Shown piece after piece: positions 29,860 through 36,292 of a stretch of 36,292 nt of DNA (positions are counted from its first letter, which is position 1; every line of letters begins with the position of its first letter). The notes below the pieces were generated by a model. It was not told where the DNA came from and made no database searches. It saw only the letters and a program-made list of their open reading frames with translations. The position numbers and the translations under genes are program-made. The stretch comes from Pseudomonadota bacterium (lineage in GTDB: Bacteria > Pseudomonadota > Alphaproteobacteria > Rhizobiales > Xanthobacteraceae), in contig JAGXAJ010000044.1 in assembly GCA_018971625.1 (NCBI GenBank), positions 1-36,292 of the forward strand, written 5' to 3'.

Positions 29860-31074
29860 GTGCCATTGATGCCGGTTCACGACGCACTATCGGCCATTCT
29901 CGCAGGTGCCGAGCCGCTGCCTGAGGAAATGGTCGCGCTCGACGCGGGCCACCACCGCGTGCTGGCACGCGATCTTCAGGCGTTGCGCACCCAACCGCCG
30001 CAGGCGATGTCGGCAATGGATGGTTACGCCGTGCGGGCGGCTGAGGCGGCTCATGCGGGCGCCAGGTTCGAGGTGATCGGCGAGGTCGCGGCGGGACGCC
30101 CGTTCGACCGGGCAGTCGGGAGCGGCCAGGCGGTCAGGATCTTTACCGGGGGAGTGATTCCGGAAAGCGCCGACGCCGTCGTGCTCCAGGAAGACACCGA
30201 GGTGGACGGCCGGTCCATCACGATCACCGAGGCGACGCTGCCGGGGAGACATATCCGCCTCGCGGGCGTCGACTTCAACAAAGGCGACGTGCTGCTCACC
30301 GGAGGAAGCCGCCTCACCGACCGCGATCTGTCGCTGGCGGCTGCCATGAACTATCCGGAACTCGCGGTCCGGCGGCGACCCAAAGTCGCGGTGCTCGCCA
30401 CCGGCGACGAACTGGTGATGCCGGGCTCGCAGCCGGGCCCGGGCCAGATCATCTATTCCAACGGCTATGCGCTGCGGGCGCTGGCGCGCGCGGAAGGCGC
30501 CGAAACAATTGATCTGGGCATCGCCGCCGATACGATCGATGCCACTAGGCAGGGCATCCGTCGCGCCCGCGCCAGCGGCGCCGATATTCTCGTCACAACC
30601 GGCGGCGCCTCGGTCGGCGACCACGACCTGGTCAAGCAATCGCTGGAGGCCGAGGGCGTTACGATAGCGTTCTGGCGGATCGCGATGCGCCCCGGCAAGC
30701 CGATGATGCATGGCCGGCTCGGCAGCGGCATGCGCGTGATCGGCCTGCCCGGCAATCCCGTGTCGTCCTATGTCTGCGCGTTCCTGTTCCTGGTGCCGCT
30801 GATTCGCGCTTTGTCCGGCCGTTCAAGCGTCCATCACGTGCGCGAAACCGCATTGCTCGGGCGTGATATCGTCGCCAACGACCAACGCGAAGACTATCGG
30901 CGTGCCCGCCTCGAGGAGCGTGCTGACGGCGCGTTGATCGCGACGCCGGTCAACCAGCAAGACAGCTCGCTGTTGGGGAATCTCGCTGCGGCGCGTGCAC
31001 TGGTGGTCCGTACGCCGTTTGCACCCGCGGCCGGCGCGGGCTCGGTTTGCGCCATCCTGCGACTACCGCGCTGA
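29860..31074 (+). CDS. moeA: Molybdopterin molybdenumtransferase
   Basis: This 404-residue enzyme inserts molybdate into adenylylated molybdopterin. Conserved stretches are MSAMDGYAVRAAEA, GGVIPESADAVVLQED, TTGGASVGDHDLVKQ, MRPGKPMMHGRL and GLPGNPVSSYVCAFLF. The GTG start at 29860 (MPLMPVHDALSAIL) has AGAGGAG eight bases upstream. It acts in the same pathway as moaC, 7.4 kb upstream, and starts 20 bases after the HAD stop. It is followed by the lexA upstream region. Confidence 0.97.
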   Translation: MPLMPVHDALSAILAGAEPLPEEMVALDAGHHRVLARDLQALRTQPPQAMSAMDGYAVRAAEAAHAGARFEVIGEVAAGRPFDRAVGSGQAVRIFTGGVIPESADAVVLQEDTEVDGRSITITEATLPGRHIRLAGVDFNKGDVLLTGGSRLTDRDLSLAAAMNYPELAVRRRPKVAVLATGDELVMPGSQPGPGQIIYSNGYALRALARAEGAETIDLGIAADTIDATRQGIRRARASGADILVTTGGASVGDHDLVKQSLEAEGVTIAFWRIAMRPGKPMMHGRLGSGMRVIGLPGNPVSSYVCAFLFLVPLIRALSGRSSVHHVRETALLGRDIVANDQREDYRRARLEERADGALIATPVNQQDSSLLGNLAAARALVVRTPFAPAAGAGSVCAILRLPR

Positions 31075-31136
31075 ACGCCGGATATGGCCGCGCGCGACGA
31101 AACCTGATCTCGTTCACTGGAAATTAAGTGGTTGCG

Positions 31137-31151
31137 GAACACATATGGAAC
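31137..31151 (+). promoter_or_regulatory. LexA-binding SOS box, with a weaker second copy nearby
   Basis: GAAC-N7-GAAC is exact here (GAAC at 31137-31140 and 31148-31151), the operator of alphaproteobacterial LexA. A degenerate copy in the other orientation, GTTC-N7-GTTT, sits at 31163-31177. Both precede lexA (start at 31300) and imply autoregulation. The promoter is probably in or just after them. Confidence 0.85.
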
Positions 31152-31299
31152 ATATAGTGTTCGTTCATGATTTGTTTCGAGTATTGATGCCTGCAGATAG
31201 CCTGCAAATAGAATCTGCCGCCGGACCTTTCAGGGCTGCGGATTCTGGAAAGTAGATATCTCGGAATTGAACGGCACACCAACCTGGGGACTGGTCGAG

Positions 31300-32010
31300 A
31301 TGCTCACGCGCAAACAGTATGAACTCCTGCGTTTCATCAATGAGCGACTGAAAGAGGCCGGCGTTCCGCCGTCCTTCGACGAAATGAAGGACGCGCTCGA
31401 CCTGCGCTCGAAGTCCGGCATCCACCGTCTGATCACGGCACTCGAAGAACGCGGCTTCATTCGCCGCCTGCCCAATCGCGCCCGCGCCATCGAAGTCATC
31501 AAGCTACCGGAGCTTTCGGGCAGCGGGAGCGGAAATGGCCGTCGCGGGTTCACGCCGAGTGTCATCGAAGGCACGCTCGGCAAGGTACGCGGCATCGGCA
31601 ACGCCGGCGTCGAGGATGACAGCAATCATCCGGTAGCCGTGCCCGTGATGGGACGGATCGCGGCCGGCACGCCGATCGAGGCGCTGCAGACCCGTAGCCA
31701 TACTATCAGCGTGCCGCCCGATATGCTCGGCTCCGGCGAACATTACGCGCTTGAGGTGCGTGGCGACTCGATGGTGGACGCCGGCATTCTCGACGGCGAC
31801 ATGGCGCTGATCCAGCGCAACGAAACCGCCGAGACCGGCGATATCGTGGTGGCGCTGATTGACGACGAGGAGGCGACGCTAAAGCGCTTCCGCCGCCGCG
31901 GTGCCTCGATTGCGCTGGAGCCCGCCAATACCTCCTACGAGGTCCGCATCCTGCCGCCGAACCGCGTGAAAATTCAGGGCAAGCTGATCGGGCTTTACCG
32001 GAAATATTGA
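31300..32010 (+). CDS. lexA: SOS repressor LexA
   Basis: This 236-residue repressor has an N-terminal winged helix-turn-helix (residues 1-66, with [20 protein letters not shown]), a linker, and a C-terminal S24 self-cleaving domain. The scissile bond is Ala122-Gly123 in RIAAGTP, the nucleophile Ser157 in RGDSMVDAG, and the base Lys195 in ATLKRF. The recognition helix differs from the gammaproteobacterial one, consistent with the GAAC-N7-GAAC operator upstream. I chose the ATG at 31300 ([10 protein letters not shown]); an in-frame ATG at 31267 would add 11 residues and is less likely. It ends 17 bases before the convergent comEC stop. Confidence 0.97.
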   Translation: MLTRKQYELLRFINERLKEAGVPPSFDEMKDALDLRSKSGIHRLITALEERGFIRRLPNRARAIEVIKLPELSGSGSGNGRRGFTPSVIEGTLGKVRGIGNAGVEDDSNHPVAVPVMGRIAAGTPIEALQTRSHTISVPPDMLGSGEHYALEVRGDSMVDAGILDGDMALIQRNETAETGDIVVALIDDEEATLKRFRRRGASIALEPANTSYEVRILPPNRVKIQGKLIGLYRKY

Positions 32011-32027
32011 TTGCGGAACGCGCTAGT

Positions 32028-34310
32028 TTAGTCCTCTGACTGCAGGTCGGTTTCTGAGGGTGTCGCATCCACTGCGCGCGGCGGGATGGGACGACGGCGC
32101 AGGAGGTCGGGATCGGTTCCGCCCGCAGCGGCCAGTGACGGTGCCCAGGGCCGGTCAAAGCCGTTCGGCTTGACGGCGGTGGTCGCAAAGCCATCGCGGG
32201 TTCGCCGCAACGCAAGCGTGCCTTGCCGGCGCAAGCGATCAATCGTGATCACCGGAGCCGCGCAATTGGACGGCGGCTGCCTAGCCGTCACGATCAGCGC
32301 AGCACGCCCGCAATCGTCCTCCAGCGCCTCCGGTTGCAACGCCAGGGCGACGAGCGCGCCGTCCGCCATTTGCGTCACGCAGCCCGCCCCGTCGCAGGAG
32401 ACACCCTCTGAAAGCGATGGATCGGCCGGCTGGCGCGGATCGGCGTCGGCGGCCAGCCATTCCTTGACGCGGAAAGCGTCCTTGGAACTGTGGATGAGGT
32501 GCAGTTGGCCGTCCCGGCCGCGGACGGCGACATTGTGTCCGTCGCCGGAGATCAGGATGTCGGGCTGCGGAACCAATGGCGCCCAAACCGTCGCCAACGC
32601 CAGCACGGCCGCACCAGACCAGCGCAGCGGGCTCCGCAACAGGCCTAACAGGACGATCCCAACGCTGGCCGCAATCAGCGGGCCGATCCCGAACGCCGCC
32701 ATACGGCCGATCGCACCAGGCAAGGCCGCGACCCATTCGGTCACCGCGATCATCCAGTCGATGCCAACCCCCATCAGCCACCAGAACACGCCGTCCAGCC
32801 CGAACGGCGTCGCCAGCAGGCCAAGCAGGCCCGCCGGCATCACCAGGGCCGAGACCACCGGCATCGCCGCCAGATTGGCCAGTACGCCATAGGGCGTCAC
32901 TCGATGGAAGTGAAAGGCGGCGTAGGGCGTGGTTGCAAGCCCCGCGACCAGCGAGGCCAGCATCAGCGTCATGAGTTCGCGGCCGCCCCACAAGGCGACT
33001 TTGGCAGTCGTGGAGTGATCGGGCGAAGCAAACAGACGCGGCATGCCGATCTGCACCAATGCCACCAGTCCGAGGGTCGCGGCGAATGACATCTGGAAGC
33101 TCGGATGCACCAACGCTTCGGGGGCCAGCGTCAGCACGATCATCGCCGCGACCGCAAGCGTGCGGAACGTTACCGCGCGGCGATCGACCATGACGGCGAT
33201 CAGCACCACCGCCGTCATGAAAAACGAGCGCTGGGTCGCTACTTCGGCGCCCGACAACAGCAGGTAAAAAGCGGCGGCTGCGAGTGCCGCGGCGGCCGAC
33301 CACTTCTTGATCGGAAAGCCGGTCGTCAGCGCCGGGAACAGCGCCAGCAGCGCGCGCACCGTGAAGAACACGACGCCAGCGACGACCGCCATATGATAGC
33401 CGGAGATCGACAGCACATGTCCGAGGCCGGAGATGAACATCGCATCGTTGACCGGAGTCGTGATGGCATCGCGGCGGCCGGTCAATAGCGCAGTGGCGAT
33501 GGCGCGCTTGTCGCCATCGAGCACGACGCGGATGCGGGCATCGATCGCATCGCGCAGGCCCTGCATCACGGCGGCATAACGCAACGACAGGCCACCCGGG
33601 GCCGGCGGCTCGACGATCTTGATCGCGCCCGTCACGAAACCGGAGGCACCGATGCCCTGGAAAAACATGTCGCGCGCAAAATCGTAGCTGCCGGGCCGCA
33701 ACGAGGCCAGCGGCGGCTGCAACCGCGCTTTCAGTTCGACGAAGCTTCCGACATCGGGTGCGGTGCCCTTGCGCACCGAGAGCCGGACGCGCTCGAGCTG
33801 AATCGAGGAGCGCTGCGCTTCCATCCTGGTCACCCGCAATACAAACCGGTCGGTGCGCTCGCGGATGTCGCGCGTTTCGACGAAGCCCGACAGCGATACC
33901 GAATAGAGCGGCCGCGCCAATACGCCATGTCCCACGATTGCCGTACGCCACGTCGCGACCGCAAAGCCTGCGGCGACCGCCGCGGTGAGCACCATGACCG
34001 GAAATATCTTGTGCCGCCTCAACGAAAATGCGGCTGCGCCCAAAAGCACCGCTGCAATCGCGGTAACCCATCGAACCGGCTCATGATCAGCCGTGAAATA
34101 CAACGCGATACCGACGCCGAAGGCTATCGGCACCCACGGCATCAGCCGGCCGGCGCCGGCCTCTGCCTCGATCCATTCCCGCAATTTTGCGGTGAGTGCC
34201 GGCCACGCGCCGAGACCCGACGGCGCCAGTCCACCGGCCTGCGCCGCGCCCGGCTGTGGCCAGGTGCCGGCGTAGCCGCCGCGGCCTTCGGCCCTGCCCC
34301 GTTCCGCCAT
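32028..34310 (-). CDS. comEC: ComEC/Rec2-family DNA-uptake channel protein
   Basis: This 760-residue polytopic membrane protein comprises a variable Gly/Ala-rich start, two early membrane segments, a DUF4131-like periplasmic region (about 110-230), and the competence domain with many membrane helices, including the conserved GLGHVLSISGYHMAVVAG segment. The C-terminal part (SGDGHNVAVRGRDGQLHLIH and onward) resembles a shortened metallo-beta-lactamase-like region that lacks the full HxHxDH metal motif as far as I can see. ComEC carries transforming DNA across the inner membrane; many alphaproteobacteria keep it without shown competence. The ribosome binding site is unusually close to the ATG. 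Confidence 0.93.
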   Translation of the reverse strand: MAERGRAEGRGGYAGTWPQPGAAQAGGLAPSGLGAWPALTAKLREWIEAEAGAGRLMPWVPIAFGVGIALYFTADHEPVRWVTAIAAVLLGAAAFSLRRHKIFPVMVLTAAVAAGFAVATWRTAIVGHGVLARPLYSVSLSGFVETRDIRERTDRFVLRVTRMEAQRSSIQLERVRLSVRKGTAPDVGSFVELKARLQPPLASLRPGSYDFARDMFFQGIGASGFVTGAIKIVEPPAPGGLSLRYAAVMQGLRDAIDARIRVVLDGDKRAIATALLTGRRDAITTPVNDAMFISGLGHVLSISGYHMAVVAGVVFFTVRALLALFPALTTGFPIKKWSAAAALAAAAFYLLLSGAEVATQRSFFMTAVVLIAVMVDRRAVTFRTLAVAAMIVLTLAPEALVHPSFQMSFAATLGLVALVQIGMPRLFASPDHSTTAKVALWGGRELMTLMLASLVAGLATTPYAAFHFHRVTPYGVLANLAAMPVVSALVMPAGLLGLLATPFGLDGVFWWLMGVGIDWMIAVTEWVAALPGAIGRMAAFGIGPLIAASVGIVLLGLLRSPLRWSGAAVLALATVWAPLVPQPDILISGDGHNVAVRGRDGQLHLIHSSKDAFRVKEWLAADADPRQPADPSLSEGVSCDGAGCVTQMADGALVALALQPEALEDDCGRAALIVTARQPPSNCAAPVITIDRLRRQGTLALRRTRDGFATTAVKPNGFDRPWAPSLAAAGGTDPDLLRRRPIPPRAVDATPSETDLQSED

Positions 34311-34488
34311 CCCCTGAAGCCCCGCTTACACAACCAGCGATCCCATCAGGGGCAGCATGCTATCGCAGGGTTTTGCCGGGCGAAAGGCGATGTTATACTT
34401 TGCGTACCCAGTCGGTTTGGGATATGAGAGTGACCGACCGGGATAAAACCCGTCTGGCGCGCCCGCAGTAAACGAATCAATTACATAA

Positions 34489-34507
34489 GTTCCACCCCTT
34501 ATGGAAC
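34489..34507. promoter_or_regulatory. Inverted repeat GTTCCA-N7-TGGAAC in the AT-rich spacer
   Basis: Perfect 6-base arms (34489-34494 and 34502-34507) are separated by 7 bases in the spacer between comEC and the AlbA_2 gene (34311-34593). The spacing resembles an operator or a small terminator for the gene ending at 34594, but no long T tract follows. The surrounding 34470-34590 is strongly AT-rich and shows no gene. Confidence 0.35.
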
Positions 34508-34593
34508 AATATAAGGCATTGAAATATCAACGTATTTTTGAATTTTTCGATTTCGTTGTATATAGTGCGATTCGTGCAAAATACATAACGCCG

Positions 34594-36045
34594 CTAGACG
34601 TAAAACGGCACGTACCGCGCGTTCCGGTTTGGCTGGTCCTCGTTTAGCGGCCTGATCCATCCGCCCTCAATTGCATCTCTGATAACGCTTGAGGCTTGCG
34701 GATATTGGCTGTCCGGCATGCCGAGGCGCTTCCGAAAACTGGCGTTGCTCATTGGGGCGTTCGTTTCGTGGCGCAGACACGCATGCTGATAACAGGCACG
34801 AATACGCGCTTCTTTTGACATCGCCGCGAAGCTTTGACGGCCATATATGACTGCTACAGTCGATCCTTCTATATCCGAGAAGGCGGGAGCCGGTAGAGTC
34901 TCCTGTTCGATTGCCTCCAAGGCACGATCAACCCCGCTGCCTCTCTCTTCACACAGGCCGATTCTGCGCATCATTGCGGCTAGTTTTTCGTTTCGGCTTT
35001 TGGACGGTGCGTCAATGAACCGTCGCGTATCAATCAGTGGCGAGCCTGGATTTGTAATCTGAACTCGATCTTTGAAGACCTCGATAGTGGGGTGCCCCGG
35101 CTTTGTGAAATCCTGATGGATCAGCGCATTTGCAATCAATTCGCGAGCGGCAATTTCCGGGATCGGAAACTTATTTTGTCGAACACCGGTGATCATTACC
35201 TCTTCATGAGGCATTCGCGTCATTACGTGATTCAGAAGCTTCTTAAAGCCTATTGCATAGCCTAACTGCCCGGTGACGTCGCCGACCGCATCAATTTTCT
35301 TTGCTCGCTTGTATTCGATGACTCTAGGAGATTTATTCGCGACGCTAGGAAAAGACGCCAATTTTTTCGCAGCTAATAGCGCGAGCAAATTGGTTATATC
35401 GTAGCGTCCCTGTCGGTCATCGATGAGCAGGTCGAATCTAGCTAGATGGGTGATGGCGACCGCTCGCGTAACGCCGATAATCCCAACCATCTCCAAGAAC
35501 GCCATTGGATCTAAAAAACTAAATATCTCGGCAGGCGTGACATGATGCATGGCGATGCCTTGCTCGAATGCAAAGCTAGAAGTTGCCAACCAAAGAGCTC
35601 TTTCGTGCTCGGGGTAGCTAGATAACGACTTTAACGCCGAGTCGATTCGAATGAACGCCTCTTTCTTGAATCTGACAGGGTGCTGATAGGCTGGATCAAT
35701 TGCTATCAGCTCAACGTTTTTTCCATCTCCGCAATCTATGCTGATGAATTCCAAATTCAGATGAGGCTCTAGGGCGCGAACGAGCCAATTCTCAAAAATT
35801 TCATTACCGACCTTCTCAGCTTTGAGCCGAATTCCGGTGCCTACTATCTCTTGAGTGACATCCTGCACCCCAAAGGCCAAATACGCCCTTCGCTCGCCCT
35901 TCAAAATTGCCGCGTTCGAAAGTCCGGAGACATAACGAGCTACATCTTCAGGATCAAATTTGTTTAGCTTGAACTCTAACCATTCCGTTTCGCGCGGAAG
36001 TGCACAAAGGTGCCTCAGCAACTCCAATGCATCGGATATCTTCAA
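34594..36045 (-). CDS. Schlafen/AlbA_2 domain protein with C-terminal HATPase_c_4 domain
   Basis: This 483-residue protein has an N-terminal AlbA_2 (Schlafen-type putative nucleic-acid-binding) domain at about 15-150 with ETEWLEFK (19-26). A middle region follows, then a C-terminal ATP-binding domain of the HATPase_c_4 type with RELIANALIHQDF (301-313), ITNPGSP (330-336) and EERGSGVDR (367-375), and a winged-helix-like tail. Such proteins are annotated as ATP-binding proteins or putative transcriptional regulators, and some occur in defence islands; no activity is proven. The start is TTG at 36045: GAGGGG lies nine bases before it and overlaps the stop of the 53-residue gene upstream. Base composition is clearly lower in G+C than the rest of the window. 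Confidence 0.9.
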   Translation of the reverse strand: MKISDALELLRHLCALPRETEWLEFKLNKFDPEDVARYVSGLSNAAILKGERRAYLAFGVQDVTQEIVGTGIRLKAEKVGNEIFENWLVRALEPHLNLEFISIDCGDGKNVELIAIDPAYQHPVRFKKEAFIRIDSALKSLSSYPEHERALWLATSSFAFEQGIAMHHVTPAEIFSFLDPMAFLEMVGIIGVTRAVAITHLARFDLLIDDRQGRYDITNLLALLAAKKLASFPSVANKSPRVIEYKRAKKIDAVGDVTGQLGYAIGFKKLLNHVMTRMPHEEVMITGVRQNKFPIPEIAARELIANALIHQDFTKPGHPTIEVFKDRVQITNPGSPLIDTRRFIDAPSKSRNEKLAAMMRRIGLCEERGSGVDRALEAIEQETLPAPAFSDIEGSTVAVIYGRQSFAAMSKEARIRACYQHACLRHETNAPMSNASFRKRLGMPDSQYPQASSVIRDAIEGGWIRPLNEDQPNRNARYVPFYV

Positions 36046-36057
36046 AAGCGTTGCCCC

Positions 36058-36219
36058 TCATTTTGGCCGACGGACAATTTTCGCAAATGCGTTTTCGAAT
36101 TCCTTGCCGCTTTCGTCGGTGCCAAGCTCCCGAGCGGTTTGTTTGAACCGCTCGGATTGTTCTTTGTCAGTCAGCTTCTCTTTTGGCTTTGGCTTTTTGG
36201 GCGCGCCTGCTTTTGCCAT
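36058..36219 (-). CDS. 53-residue charged protein encoded just upstream of the AlbA_2 gene
   Basis: I translated this short minus-strand frame by hand: 53 residues, ATG at 36219, TGA at 36058. It begins MAKAGAPKKPKPKEKL, a basic lead, then an acidic-mixed helix-like part containing DKEQSERFKQTARELGTDES. I recall similar small hypothetical proteins (DKEQSERF pattern) in Bradyrhizobium and Mesorhizobium; none has a known function. Only 12 bases separate it from the AlbA_2 start, and the AlbA_2 ribosome binding site overlaps its TGA, so the two are very likely one translational unit. Confidence 0.75.
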   Translation of the reverse strand: MAKAGAPKKPKPKEKLTDKEQSERFKQTARELGTDESGKEFENAFAKIVRRPK

Positions 36220-36233
36220 AGGGCGGCTCCGAT

Positions 36234-36290
36234 CTAGTGAGTTGTTCTGTACTTGAGACGCTTTCCAACAACGCCCTTCAACGCACGTTC
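36234..36290 (-). CDS. C-terminal tail of an unidentified gene, cut by the window edge
   Basis: The minus strand carries 18 codons followed by TAG at 36234, giving ERALKGVVGKRLKYRTTH. They lie 14 bases before the small gene's ATG, so this could be the end of the preceding gene of the same operon. The stretch is too short to identify and may be chance. Confidence 0.35.
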   Translation of the reverse strand, partial: ERALKGVVGKRLKYRTTH

Positions 36291-36292
36291 CG

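Noticed and set aside
32281..34071. 596-codon open frame on the minus strand in another frame of comEC
   Set aside because: Arg/Gly/Asp-rich with no domain; the ComEC frame shows conserved membrane and competence motifs.
34430..34480. Possible remnant of a gltX start (ATG near 34424 followed by GTGACCGAC and AAACCCGTC)
   Set aside because: A few bases recall the GltX start MTDKPV, but the frame is wrong and ends at once; too short to claim.

Overview
The window is high-GC alphaproteobacterial chromosome. Gene order and protein sequences point to the Bradyrhizobium/Rhodopseudomonas group (Nitrobacteraceae). Supporting signs are: a pdhA-pdhB-DUF5076-pdhC-lpdA order with a lipoyl domain on E1 beta; an ftsB-like gene beside pdhA; the series eno, kdsA, pyrG, secG, tpiA; a divergent ppiD-trpD-trpC-moaC run; lexA with a GAAC-N7-GAAC operator; and two intergenic repeat families that I recognise from Bradyrhizobium. 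The genus is inferred from memory of gene order and was not tested by a search.

Layout. Positions 1-7435, all on the minus strand, carry central carbon metabolism (lpdA partial, pdhC, a DUF5076 gene, pdhB, pdhA, an FMN reductase, eno) plus an FtsB/DivIC-like division gene. At 7585 the plus strand has queF, followed by about 860 bases without a gene that hold a structured dispersed repeat. Positions 8925-11812 hold a small acidic protein with its own terminator, a small membrane protein and a large exported protein with duplicated LTXXQ domains. Positions 12079-17885 return to minus-strand housekeeping (kdsA, a VOC protein, a decayed NIPSNAP gene, pyrG, secG, tpiA). From 18124 the plus strand carries ppiD, trpD, trpC and moaC. 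A mixed segment at 22456-29839 then separates moaC from moeA: a GGDEF/EAL protein, an S41 protease, a periplasmic PEBP-like protein, an alpha-hydroxy-acid oxidase broken by a frameshift, and a HAD phosphatase. moeA, lexA and the convergent comEC follow.

The last part of the window (about 34430 to the end) differs from the rest. It is visibly more AT-rich (43-45% G+C in two sampled 60-base lines, against 60-67% in two comEC lines). It carries a minus-strand set: the tail of an unidentified gene, a 53-residue charged protein, and a Schlafen/AlbA_2 plus HATPase_c_4 protein. I read it as the edge of an accessory island lying where I would expect gltX, divergent from comEC.

How the genes work together: pyruvate dehydrogenase and enolase form the lower-glycolysis block; kdsA, pyrG, secG and tpiA are envelope, nucleotide, secretion and glycolysis genes; trpDC and moaC/moeA serve tryptophan and molybdenum-cofactor synthesis; lexA is the SOS regulator. 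The least ordinary items are the AlbA_2 module, the cloverleaf-like repeat at 8210-8305, the two broken genes, and a short sequence shared by the upstream regions of the S41 protease and lexA. I see no tRNA, rRNA, CRISPR array or complete insertion sequence.
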